From Vibrio lentus (lineage in GTDB: Bacteria > Pseudomonadota > Gammaproteobacteria > Enterobacterales > Vibrionaceae), in NCBI RefSeq assembly GCF_002875945.1, contig NZ_MCZK01000102.1:154173-218172 (forward strand): a DNA stretch of 64,000 nucleotides, given 5' to 3'. The position numbers and the translations under genes are program-made. The notes beneath the pieces were generated by a model that worked only from the letters and a program-made list of their open reading frames with translations, did not search any database and had not been told where the DNA came from. Shown here one piece after another: positions 25,681 to 37,077 of this stretch; the first letter of the stretch is position 1; each line of letters opens with the position of its first letter.

Positions 25681-26079
25681 TTATTCAGGTTGAGACGCCG
25701 ATGCATAAACCACGAACTCGACCAGCATCTCTTCTCTTGCTAACCCTGCAACGACGACCGCAGCCCGGTTTGGATAAGGTGCATTGAAGTATTCTCCGTA
25801 TACGCTGTTTACCGTTTTTAGATATTCACGGTCTGTCACGTAAATCAGAACTTGCAGCACTGAATCCATAGATTCGCCTGCACACTCCAACGTATGAACA
25901 AGGTTGTTAAAAGTCTGACGCGTTTGCGCTTCAATACCGCCTTCTACTACTGCGCCAGTTTCATCAATTGGAATCTGCGCTGTATATAGAGTGCCGTTAT
26001 TAGCGATTGCCCACTCTAGTGGTGCTTTTGAAGCAAAAAGCTCGGTTTTTACTGGGTGTTTTTTAGTTTGTGCGTTCAC
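25681..26079 (-). CDS. RidA/YjgF family protein
   Basis: A RidA-like protein of about 132 residues from a GTG at 26079, which has GGAT upstream; a TTG at 26091 is an alternative. The order LYTAQIPIDETGAVVEGGIEAQTRQTFNN, then VTDREYLKTVNSVYGEYF, then PNRAAVVVAGLAREEMLVEFVVYA gives the trimeric RidA fold, with the conserved Arg in PNRAAV. RidA proteins hydrolyse reactive enamine/imine intermediates. It is divergent from the LysR gene, and with the aldehyde dehydrogenase it points to an imine-to-aldehyde route. Confidence 0.85.
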   Translation of the reverse strand: MNAQTKKHPVKTELFASKAPLEWAIANNGTLYTAQIPIDETGAVVEGGIEAQTRQTFNNLVHTLECAGESMDSVLQVLIYVTDREYLKTVNSVYGEYFNAPYPNRAAVVVAGLAREEMLVEFVVYASASQPE

Positions 26080-26236
26080 GATTTCATCCAACTTTGTAAC
26101 AACTATGTTTCAAGATGGTTAAATACTGCACCTTGACGACTGATAAATCTAACGGTAAATTTTGTGCATTTGATAAATAAAACCTATCACCTTTCAAAAA
26201 GTAAGGTATAGCAAGGGCTAGAGAAGGATCAGTGCC

Positions 26237-27121
26237 ATGAGTATTAAGCTACAACAGTTAAAACATTTTGTTTTAGTGGTCGAAGAAGGAGGATTTCGAG
26301 CGGCCTCTCACCGTGCAAATCGATCGCAAGCGGCACTTTCTACATCGATAAAAGAGCTGGAAAAAATACTTGGCCAGCCACTGTTTGAAACAGGCAACAA
26401 ATCAACCCTGACACCTTTCGGGGAAATATGCCTGCCAAAAATCATTCAATTCCTGAATGTTTACAAGGCATTAGACAATGACCTGCGCGCAGCCGCGGCG
26501 GGACAACAAGGAAGAGTTCGAATAGCGAGCGTGCCATCGGTCGCCGCAAAATTAATCCCTAGTGTTTTAGGGGCTTTTTGTGAGCAGTACCCTAATGTAG
26601 AAGTCAGCTTGATTGATGATAATGCGGCAGGTGTGGAAGCGAGATTATTGTCTGGAGAGGTGGATGTTGCCCTCGGAAATAGCTCCCATTTAGAAGAAGA
26701 GAGCATCGACTTTACGCCTTTACTTTCCGATCCTATCGGTGTGGTCTGCCTCAAGGACAACCCTATCGCCTCTCAAAAAGAGGGAATCGAATGGCAAACT
26801 TTGTTAAAACAACCCTTCATTCGCAATGGTACTTGTACCCTACTTGACCCAACACCCGCTCGAATGCTCAGCGAACAAGCGCTCTATTCAGTGGAGAACA
26901 TTACTTCGCTGTTTTCGGTATTAGAACTTGGGATAGGCGTAACCACGCTGCCAAAGCTGGCCTTCCCAACCAATGAGACTCGCTTAGTGTGGATTCCGTT
27001 GATTGACCCGCCGTTACAGCGTCAGATCGGTATTTTCAGGTTGGCTGACCGGACGATATCGCCACAAGCACAAGCCTTTCACGATTTGTGTATTCAGTAC
27101 CTAAGTTATGAAGACTCATAA
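26237..27121 (+). CDS. LysR family regulator of the BCCT cluster
   Basis: A 294-residue LysR protein: winged helix-turn-helix at residues 1-62 (LKHFVLVVEEGGFRAASHRANRSQAALSTSIKELE) and a two-lobed inducer-binding domain from about 90. It is divergent from the RidA-like gene with a 157-bp gap that probably holds shared promoters and its binding sites. Likely regulator of the cluster at 18-26 kb; the effector is unknown. Confidence 0.93.
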   Translation: MSIKLQQLKHFVLVVEEGGFRAASHRANRSQAALSTSIKELEKILGQPLFETGNKSTLTPFGEICLPKIIQFLNVYKALDNDLRAAAAGQQGRVRIASVPSVAAKLIPSVLGAFCEQYPNVEVSLIDDNAAGVEARLLSGEVDVALGNSSHLEEESIDFTPLLSDPIGVVCLKDNPIASQKEGIEWQTLLKQPFIRNGTCTLLDPTPARMLSEQALYSVENITSLFSVLELGIGVTTLPKLAFPTNETRLVWIPLIDPPLQRQIGIFRLADRTISPQAQAFHDLCIQYLSYEDS

Positions 27122-27150
27122 AGGAAGCTGATTAAGTTCGCTTCCTTTAT
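27118..27150 (+). terminator. Hairpin overlapping LysR stop codon
   Basis: An 11-bp perfect stem (ATAAAGGAAGC / GCTTCCTTTAT) includes the stop codon. There is no T-run, so it could be a terminator or an RNA-stability hairpin. Confidence 0.55.
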
Positions 27151-27197
27151 AAGGCCGATGGTGGAGCATGAGTTCCGATCTAGCTCCACGTTTGGCC

Positions 27198-27237
27198 TTT
27201 GTATCTTTGTATCTTTGTATCTTTGTATCTTTGTATC
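27198..27237. repeat. 8-bp tandem repeat TTTGTATC, 5 exact copies
   Basis: Five perfect head-to-tail copies. Perfection and length suggest recent or ongoing copy-number change. Confidence 0.96.
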
Positions 27238-27798
27238 ATAAGTTTTAGCGCCGATTTTCAGCTCTGTACATCCATAATTGGGGCTGAATGATTCCCAGAA
27301 TCTCTTTCTTAAGTGACCATTTATCCGTTTCAAAGCATGATTTATAGCTGTGTGACAAACAAATTAAAAAATATTTTGTTTTCGATAGAGAACGCCGTAT
27401 AGATAAATCACTCAACAAACAAAGGCTTACATCAGTGGTTAAAACGGTGCCAACGGCTACCGGAATGACGCTCTGTAATTTATTTGGAATTGATTGTAAG
27501 TGTTTGAATAGTCTTAATTGATAAGATCGTAAGCAGCCAAATTAACCCTCTAAATTCTACTGAAAACCCCCTCCTACCCTAGAAAATAATACATCTTAAA
27601 TTCTCATGAATATTCTAATCGAACTATTACTTTCATAAATGGAAAACACTCATTTCAAAAATGGAATTATTGATGTCGATATTTGTCGTTTTGATCACAT
27701 AATTTTAGGCGTAGTTTATATTTTGTCGAAACGATAGCGAGTTAGTTTATTTCGCTTAATTTCGTCAGGAGATATAAAGCCAGAAAGATTATTTCTTT

Positions 27799-27863
27799 GT
27801 TAACAAGTAAAGGTTTATTAACAAGTCAAATTGCTATTAACAAGTAAGTGCTAGTAACAAAAC
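27799..27863. repeat. ~18-bp degenerate tandem repeat upstream of atpI
   Basis: Units built on (A/G)TTAACAAGTAA start at 27799, 27817 and 27836, with a partial fourth at 27853. They lie within 120 bp of the atpI start. Confidence 0.75.
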
Positions 27864-27916
27864 ATATTCAAACTGTGTTTTATATTAACTTACACTGTTA
27901 AATATAGGGTTTTATT

Positions 27917-29090
<1,174 letters not shown>

Positions 29091-29135
29091 TTAATAACTA
29101 AAAATTAACTAACAAATTATTTATCGGAGATACAA

Positions 29136-29372
29136 ATGGATATCGTAAGCGCAGTTTTATATGTAGCAGGTGCATTACTGATCGGTTTAGGTGCAGCAGG
29201 CGCGGCATCTGGTATTGGTAACTTAGCAGGTAAATACCTTGAAGGTGTTGCTCGTCAACCAGACCTTACTCCAATGCTTCGTACTCAATTCTTCATCATG
29301 ATGGGCCTTGTTGATGCTGTACCGATGATCGGTGTTGGTATCGGTCTATACATCATCTTTGCCGTTGCTTAA
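29136..29372 (+). CDS. atpE: F1Fo ATP synthase subunit c
   Basis: A 78-residue c subunit, two helices with the polar loop ARQPDL. The ion-binding carboxylate is Asp60 in [16 protein letters not shown]. The neighbouring residues are Ala-Val-Pro as in E. coli, without the Gln/Ser/Thr/Tyr set of Na+-binding c-rings, so proton coupling is expected. The first helix carries a [10 protein letters not shown] packing motif. Confidence 0.97.
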   Translation: MDIVSAVLYVAGALLIGLGAAGAASGIGNLAGKYLEGVARQPDLTPMLRTQFFIMMGLVDAVPMIGVGIGLYIIFAVA

Positions 29373-29426
29373 TTAAAAGCTTTGAAAAGATCGATTTGTA
29401 AATAATCAAGATTTAGTGAGGAAGGT

Positions 29427-29897
29427 ATGAATTTAAATGCCAGCATGTTTGGTCAAGCAATCTCATTCGTGATTTTTGTTTGGCTATGCATGAAATATGT
29501 ATGGCCCCCTCTCACCGCGATGTTAGACGAGCGCCAAAAAGAAATTGCTGATGGTTTACGCCATTCAGAGAATGCAGCGAAAGAGCTAGAACTAGCAAAA
29601 TCAAATGGCGCACAACTCGTCGCAGATGCGAAAAAAAATGTGACCGAACTGATTGAGCAAGGCAAGAAACGCCGCAACGAAATCATCACCTTAGCTCACC
29701 AAGAAGGCGAGCAAGAAAAGGCACGCATCTTAGAACAAGGTAGAGCTGAGCTAGAAGGCGAACGTCAAAAGTTACGCCGTGAACTTCAGGCGGATATGGC
29801 AGACGCTGTTATTCAAAGTGCACAGAAATTGATCAGCAAAAACCTAGATTCTGAAACGAACCGAGCGTTAGTTGATCAAATGATAAGCGAACTCTAA
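29427..29897 (+). CDS. atpF: F1Fo ATP synthase subunit b
   Basis: A 156-residue b subunit: one N-terminal membrane helix (about 5-25, [19 protein letters not shown]) and a long charged coiled coil (about 35-140) that forms the peripheral stalk. Normal length. Confidence 0.96.
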
Positions 29898-29908
29898 ACG
29901 GAGGCAAT

Positions 29909-30460
29909 ATGTCAGATTACACCAATATTGCTCATCCCTACGCTAAAGCATCGTTCGACTTTGCTTTAGGTGAAAACAAGTTACAAGAGTGGCACTCAAT
30001 GCTGTCCATTCTTGTGACGGTAGCGGAAGAAGAAACGATCGCTAAACAGATTTCATCAGCAGAAGGTGTTCACACACAGCAATCTGAAGAACTGGTCAAT
30101 CTCATCATTCACGTTTGCCAAGGGCTTGTTGATGACCACGTCATTAATCTCATCAAAGTCTTGGCTGAGAATGGCCGTCTTGCCGTGATCAGAGACTTGT
30201 TTAACTTGTTCAGCGACCTAAAGGACGAACATGAACGTGTAATCCCTGTCACTGTCACCAGTTCAGAATTGCTTACACAAGATCAAGTTACATCACTCAC
30301 TGCTGCACTTGAGAAGAAATTAGAGCGTCAGGTTGAAATGGAACAGGTTATTGATGACTCGCTGGTTGGCGGGATCGTAATCAAGGCGGGTGAAACCGTC
30401 ATCGATGGTTCTTTGAACACATCAATTAACCGATTAGCTCATCAACTTCACGCGAGATAG
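29909..30460 (+). CDS. atpH: F1Fo ATP synthase subunit delta
   Basis: A 183-residue delta subunit. The N-terminal six-helix part starts [18 protein letters not shown], and the C-terminal part has [28 protein letters not shown], the usual delta/OSCP ending. GGAGG is just upstream. Confidence 0.96.
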
Positions 30461-30469
30461 GTAACAATT

Positions 30470-32011
30470 ATGCAATTAAATTCAAATGAAATCAGCGACC
30501 TGATTAAAGATCGCATCTCGAAATTTAATGTGAGCACCGAAGCTCGCAACGAAGGCACCATAGTCTCGGTTCGTGACGGCATCATTACCATTAATGGCCT
30601 TGCGGATGTCATGCAGGGTGAGATGATTGAGCTTCCAGGTGGCAAGTACGCTCTTGCGCTGAACCTTGATACCCACTCAGTCGGTGCCGTGGTTATGGGC
30701 CCCTACACTGACCTCTCTGAGGGTATGAAAGTGAAAGGGACAGGTCGTATCTTGGAAGTACCTGTCGGTAACGGACTTCTTGGCCGTGTCGTGAACACAC
30801 TAGGCGAACCTATTGATGGCAAAGGCCCAGTGAGTTGTGACCGACTCGACCCAGTAGAAGTAATTGCACCGGGTGTAATCGAACGTAAGTCCGTCGATCA
30901 ACCCATTCAAACCGGTTATAAAGCAGTCGACACCATGGTGCCTATCGGTCGTGGTCAACGTGAACTTATCATCGGTGACCGTCAGACAGGTAAAACGGCG
31001 CTAGCCATCGATGCGATCATCAATCAAAAAGATTCGGGCATCAAATGTGTGTACGTGGCGATTGGCCAGAAAGCATCGACTATCGCAAACGTTGTTCGTA
31101 AACTCGAAGACCACGATGCGCTTAAAAACACCATCGTTGTTGTGGCATCAGCATCAGAATCTGCCGCGCTTCAATACCTAGCACCTTATGCGGGTTGCAC
31201 CATGGGTGAATACTTCCGTGACCGCGGTGAAGATGCACTGATCATCTACGATGACCTATCAAAACAAGCCGTCGCTTACCGTCAAATCTCATTGCTACTT
31301 AAGCGTCCACCGGGTCGTGAAGCCTTCCCTGGCGACGTATTCTACCTCCACTCACGCCTACTAGAACGTGCAGCACGAGTGAATGCGGAATATGTAGAGA
31401 AGTTCACAAACGGTGAAGTGAAAGGCCAAACAGGCTCATTAACCGCGCTGCCTATCATTGAAACTCAAGCGGGTGACGTATCTGCGTTTGTACCAACCAA
31501 CGTAATCTCAATTACTGATGGTCAGGTTTTCCTACAAACCCAACTGTTTAACTCAGGCCTACGCCCTGCTGTTGATCCAGGTATCTCGGTATCTCGTGTG
31601 GGTGGCGCAGCTCAGTGCAAGATCATTAAGAAATTGTCTGGTGGTATCCGTACATCATTAGCTCAATACCGCGAATTAGCCGCATTTTCTCAGTTCTCTT
31701 CTGACTTAGACGACATGACGCGTAAGCAGCTTGACCATGGTGAGCGTGTAACCGAATTGATGAAGCAAAAGCAATACTCTCCAATGTCTGTCGCTGAGCA
31801 AGCAACGGTTATCTACGCAGCAGAAAAAGGCTACTTGGCTGACGTAGAGTTGCACAAAGTTGCACGTTTTGAAGAAGAATTGATTGCTTACGCAAAAGGC
31901 CAAAACCCAGAATTGTTCGACACCATCAATGCTAATGGTGACTACAACGACGAGATCGACAGTGCACTTGCAAAACTGCTTGGTGACTTTGTAGCGTTGA
32001 AAGCTTGGTAA
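30470..32011 (+). CDS. atpA: F1Fo ATP synthase subunit alpha
   Basis: A 513-residue alpha subunit. Walker A is GDRQTGKTA (about 169-177) and the alpha signature [17 protein letters not shown] is near 363. The length equals E. coli AtpA. It starts nine bases after atpH. Confidence 0.98.
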   Translation: MQLNSNEISDLIKDRISKFNVSTEARNEGTIVSVRDGIITINGLADVMQGEMIELPGGKYALALNLDTHSVGAVVMGPYTDLSEGMKVKGTGRILEVPVGNGLLGRVVNTLGEPIDGKGPVSCDRLDPVEVIAPGVIERKSVDQPIQTGYKAVDTMVPIGRGQRELIIGDRQTGKTALAIDAIINQKDSGIKCVYVAIGQKASTIANVVRKLEDHDALKNTIVVVASASESAALQYLAPYAGCTMGEYFRDRGEDALIIYDDLSKQAVAYRQISLLLKRPPGREAFPGDVFYLHSRLLERAARVNAEYVEKFTNGEVKGQTGSLTALPIIETQAGDVSAFVPTNVISITDGQVFLQTQLFNSGLRPAVDPGISVSRVGGAAQCKIIKKLSGGIRTSLAQYRELAAFSQFSSDLDDMTRKQLDHGERVTELMKQKQYSPMSVAEQATVIYAAEKGYLADVELHKVARFEEELIAYAKGQNPELFDTINANGDYNDEIDSALAKLLGDFVALKAW

Positions 32012-32058
32012 ACGCTCCGGTTTGTTGGCTGGAAATCAAAACAAATTAGGAGCAGATA

Positions 32059-32928
32059 ATGGCAAATACTAAAGAAATTCGCACCAAGATAGGCAGTGTT
32101 AGTAACACTCAGAAAATCACCAGTGCAATGGAGATGGTTGCGGCAAGTAAGATGCGTAAGGTTCAGGACAACATGACGCTAACACGTCCATATGCCGAGA
32201 ACATGCGCAAAGTTATCTCTCACGTCGCATCAGGGTCGCTGGAATACCAGCACCCCTATCTTCAACAGCGTGAACCAAAACGTGTTGCTTACATCATTAT
32301 TTCGTCCGATCGGGGCTTATGTGGTGGCTTGAACTCTAACCTGTTCAAGAAAGTGCTAGAAGAAATGGAACAGTGGCGTACCAAAGGTGTTGAAGTAGAA
32401 ACCACCTTAATTGGTTCAAAAGCTATCTCATTTTTCCAACGCAGCGGCAATGTTATCGCGCAAACGTCAGGTCTTGGTGACGCACCTAAATTAGAAGACA
32501 TCTTAGGTACAGTTAACGCGATGCTAGGGCATTACGACGACGAAAAAATCGACAGTTTGTATCTCGTTTATAACCAGTTCATCAACACCATGGTTCAAGA
32601 ACCAACGACCTTACAGTTGCTACCCCACCCCTCAGATTCTGAGGCTGATGACGGTACGAAAAAGGCTCGTCGTTGGGACTATATCTATGAGCAAGCACCA
32701 AGAGACATCCTCTCTGAGCTGTTACATCGATACATTGAATCGCAAGTTTATCAAGGCATCGTAGAGAGCATTGCCTGTGAGCAAGCAGCCCGAATGGTGG
32801 CCATGAAAGCGGCGACCGATAACGCAGGCCAACTCATCGATGATTTGCAGTTGGTTTACAACAAAGCGCGACAGGCTGCCATTACCCAAGAACTGAGTGA
32901 AATAGTCTCAGGTGCTCAAGCTGTCTAA
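32059..32928 (+). CDS. atpG: F1Fo ATP synthase subunit gamma
   Basis: A 289-residue gamma subunit, with N-terminal [28 protein letters not shown] and C-terminal [31 protein letters not shown], the conserved rotor helices. AGGAGC is upstream. Confidence 0.97.
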   Translation: MANTKEIRTKIGSVSNTQKITSAMEMVAASKMRKVQDNMTLTRPYAENMRKVISHVASGSLEYQHPYLQQREPKRVAYIIISSDRGLCGGLNSNLFKKVLEEMEQWRTKGVEVETTLIGSKAISFFQRSGNVIAQTSGLGDAPKLEDILGTVNAMLGHYDDEKIDSLYLVYNQFINTMVQEPTTLQLLPHPSDSEADDGTKKARRWDYIYEQAPRDILSELLHRYIESQVYQGIVESIACEQAARMVAMKAATDNAGQLIDDLQLVYNKARQAAITQELSEIVSGAQAV

Positions 32929-34356
<1,428 letters not shown>

Positions 34357-34370
34357 GAGGCAGGTGCACC

Positions 34371-34814
34371 ATGGCTATCGGAATTACAGATAATACATTT
34401 CAACTTAATATTGTAAGTGCGGAAGGTACGCTGTTTTCAGGTCCAGCGTATGCCCTAGCCGTTTCTGGCGCTGACGGTGAGCTGGGGATTCGCCCAGGTC
34501 ACTCCCCGCTTCTCAGTAAAATAAAGCCAGGCGTGACAGTGTTTGTCACAGACCCTAAATCAGAGGGGCAAGTGCTGTATGTCTCTGGTGGCATGCTTGA
34601 AGTTCAGCCGGATGTGGTAACGGTGTTAGCCGATACCGCATTGCACGGCAAAGACATTGACCGTGCTCGCGCAGAAGAAGCGAAATATGCGGCTCTTGAG
34701 AATATCAACAAGGGCAATGTCGACATCAATTTTGCACAAGCTCAGCTAGAATTAGCGAAAGCCGTTGCTCAGCTACGCGCATCAGAACTGACGTCTTCTC
34801 GCACTCGCCACTGA
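34371..34814 (+). CDS. atpC: F1Fo ATP synthase subunit epsilon
   Basis: A 147-residue epsilon subunit: beta-sandwich part (FQLNIVSAEGTLFSGPAYALAVSGADGELGI) and a C-terminal helical hairpin (RARAEEAKYAALENI, then AQAQLELAKAVAQLR) that can inhibit ATP hydrolysis. Last gene of the operon; a 17-bp inverted repeat follows. Confidence 0.96.
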   Translation: MAIGITDNTFQLNIVSAEGTLFSGPAYALAVSGADGELGIRPGHSPLLSKIKPGVTVFVTDPKSEGQVLYVSGGMLEVQPDVVTVLADTALHGKDIDRARAEEAKYAALENINKGNVDINFAQAQLELAKAVAQLRASELTSSRTRH

Positions 34815-34843
34815 GAATAGAACTTAGAGGCTTAATGCTTAAA

Positions 34844-34882
34844 TAGTCTACCCACTTAAAAACCGTTTAAGTGGGTAGACTA
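34844..34882. terminator. Perfect 17-bp inverted repeat after atp operon
   Basis: TAGTCTACCCACTTAAA and its exact complement are separated by AACCG, between the convergent atpC and nitrilase genes. No T-run follows on either strand, yet it is the only candidate stop signal. Confidence 0.65.
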
Positions 34883-34956
34883 CATCCGATGTTATTGAAT
34901 CAACCCCTTCCCTGCCGACTCCTTATTTACTCGCCTTATCCACCAGCATCTTCACA

Positions 34957-35919
34957 TTACTTCTCAGCAAAACGCGCTTGGTGCGGATCAAGTTCATGAC
35001 CAAGAGGTTGTGTAAGTGAATGATAAAGCTCTGGCTTACGGCCACGAATCCAACGTCTGCCCGTACACATGTCCAACTCTTTCGCTTTTAGCTCTGCAAT
35101 CACCATGTCGTTATCTACGCTGTCCGTCTCGGTGATGATTTCACCATAAGGGCTTAGGATCATCGCATTACCTGTTCTGACTTCATCCATATCAACGCCG
35201 ACACCATTACTAAACACCACAAACATGCCATTGTCGTGCGCTCTTGCAGGCAGCCAACGCATTAGCCACTCGCGACCATTCTTACCCTGCATTTCAGCAC
35301 GAATTGCTTCCGGGTTTTCATGACGGTTAAACCACAACTCTGGGTCAATTCGCTTCATCGCGTTCGGACTGCGTGATTGGCAACCGCCCGTCTGATGTGG
35401 GGCAATCAATATATCAGCCCCTTTCAAAGCGGTAATTCGTACGTTCTCGACCAAGTTGTTATCCCAACAAATCAAGATACCGACTTTGCAGCCATGCGGC
35501 GTTTCGAACACCGTGTATTGGTCTCCACTGCTCATGTGAGGGCTAACGAAGGTATGCAGTTTACGGTGTTTCTGCACCTCGCCATTGGGCATGGCGAATA
35601 CGTAAGTGTTGTATAACTCACCATCAGTACCCTGCTCTATCAAGCCCGCGCCAACACTCATTCCAAATTGTGTTGCTAGCGAAACAAGCTTTTGAGTCGA
35701 TTCACCGCTCGGGACAGGTTCCGCCAGTCCTTCTATCTCGCCTCGCGACAATTCAGAGACATGCCAATAACCGGTGATGCACATCTCTGGGAAGCTGATG
35801 ATCTCCACGCCACTGTCCGCTGCCTTTTGAACATATTGCTCTATAACCGATAAGTTATACGCCTTATCACCTGCGTGGTGGTTAAATTGAACCGACGCTA
35901 CTTTGATGTCTCTCTTCAT
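34957..35919 (-). CDS. Carbon-nitrogen hydrolase (nitrilase superfamily)
   Basis: A 320-residue amidase or nitrilase-type enzyme with a complete Glu-Lys-Cys triad: Glu45 (SFPEMCITGY), Lys120 (HRKLHTF) and Cys151 (GILICWDNNLVENV). The closing part KGADILIAPHQTGG and PARAHDNGMFVVFSN is typical. The substrate is not deducible; a nitrile or carbamoyl/amide compound is likely. It is divergent from a LysR gene that probably regulates it. Confidence 0.9.
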   Translation of the reverse strand: MKRDIKVASVQFNHHAGDKAYNLSVIEQYVQKAADSGVEIISFPEMCITGYWHVSELSRGEIEGLAEPVPSGESTQKLVSLATQFGMSVGAGLIEQGTDGELYNTYVFAMPNGEVQKHRKLHTFVSPHMSSGDQYTVFETPHGCKVGILICWDNNLVENVRITALKGADILIAPHQTGGCQSRSPNAMKRIDPELWFNRHENPEAIRAEMQGKNGREWLMRWLPARAHDNGMFVVFSNGVGVDMDEVRTGNAMILSPYGEIITETDSVDNDMVIAELKAKELDMCTGRRWIRGRKPELYHSLTQPLGHELDPHQARFAEK

Positions 35920-36024
35920 GATTCGCCCTCAAACTTCTCTTTATCGAATTGGTATGAACTCAGTATAAAAAATCGATTCAATTCCATATAATGAAAGATA
36001 TTCTTGGTTCAATGAGCATTTGGA

Positions 36025-36942
36025 ATGGAATTTGATTTACTGAAGGCATTTTGTCAGTTGGCTAAATCGGGCAATTACCGTTTGGCGTCAGAACAGCTAT
36101 ACATTACTCAATCGGCCCTCACCAAAAAGATTCAACGACTTGAGTCCAACATTGGGGCGTCTCTGTTTTCTCGTGGTAGGAATGGCGCAGAGCTAACGCA
36201 CGCAGGCAAAACGTTACTAGCAGAAGCCCAACGTTTGGTTCATTCGATGCAAGCGTTTGAGCAGCTTTCAGGCTCTGTGGTGAACGGAACTCAGGGACAT
36301 TTGAACATTGGTTTTGGCGTATCTACCTATCATGAAGCGCCCAAGCTTATTGCAGCGTATAAACAGCAATATCCAGACGTTCACATCACCTTGAATGACA
36401 CGCCTTCAAAGCAGCAAACAGACGAGCTATTGATCCATGAACTCGATATCAGCTTCAATCGGATACCCGACTCTTCCGATTTAGAAAGTCTAACCCTATT
36501 CAATGATTCCCTTGTGATCGCGATACACAAAGACCTTCTCAAGCAAGCTGCCGAGTTGAGTTCTAATAAATCAAGTAAGGCAATATCTGAACTATCGGAA
36601 TGGCCTTATCTAAAGCTCGCCCAACACCGAGGTCCCGGACTAGACAAACAGATTCAGCAATATTGTCTTGCCAATAAAATCGACTTATCAAAGACGCAAG
36701 AAGCCGACGATATTCTGACCTTGCTGGCGTTGGTTTCTGCCAACATCGGTTTCACCATTGTACCTAGCAGTGCGCAGTTCATTAGTAACACCGATGTGGA
36801 ATTCATTGCGTTACAAGGTGAACACGCCACTTGGCCAGTCGGCCTGATATGGAATGGAAATAGCGAAAATACACTCCGCGATCAATTTGTAGCGTTTGTT
36901 GCTGATCAGGCCAAGCAAACAGAAAGCCAAAGAGACAAGTAG
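36025..36942 (+). CDS. LysR family regulator next to nitrilase
   Basis: A 305-residue LysR protein with the helix-turn-helix in residues 1-60 (LLKAFCQLAKSGNYRLASEQLYITQSALTKKIQRLE) and the ligand-binding domain after 90. The 105-bp gap to the divergent nitrilase gene probably contains its operator. Effector unknown. Confidence 0.92.
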   Translation: MEFDLLKAFCQLAKSGNYRLASEQLYITQSALTKKIQRLESNIGASLFSRGRNGAELTHAGKTLLAEAQRLVHSMQAFEQLSGSVVNGTQGHLNIGFGVSTYHEAPKLIAAYKQQYPDVHITLNDTPSKQQTDELLIHELDISFNRIPDSSDLESLTLFNDSLVIAIHKDLLKQAAELSSNKSSKAISELSEWPYLKLAQHRGPGLDKQIQQYCLANKIDLSKTQEADDILTLLALVSANIGFTIVPSSAQFISNTDVEFIALQGEHATWPVGLIWNGNSENTLRDQFVAFVADQAKQTESQRDK

Positions 36943-37077
36943 AGCAAAAGTTAGGGCAGCAGTTCGTTGAGTTAGAAAAGATAACTGAATTAGAACAAAA
37001 AAGGCTCTTGATGATTATGCGAATCGCACACCAGCCAAGAACCTAAGATTGTTTCTCACATCAAGTGAAGTTACTCG

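Larger units (their letters stand above)
27122..27916. other. About 790-bp AT-rich gap before the atp operon
   Basis: It contains the 8-bp repeat at 27198, the ~18-bp repeat at 27799 and AT-rich sequence that presumably holds the atp promoter. The small reverse ORF across the repeat (repeating Tyr-Lys-Asp-Thr) is an artefact of the repeat. No RNA gene is recognised. Confidence 0.6.

Noticed and set aside
27106..27333. 75-residue reverse ORF over the TTTGTATC repeat
   Set aside because: It is a by-product of the tandem repeat and overlaps the end of the LysR gene; the peptide just repeats a Tyr-Lys-Asp-Thr pattern.
29136..29372. Na+-coupled ATP synthase
   Set aside because: The c subunit lacks the Gln and Ser/Thr/Tyr ligands of sodium c-rings and has the E. 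coli-like Asp-Ala context.
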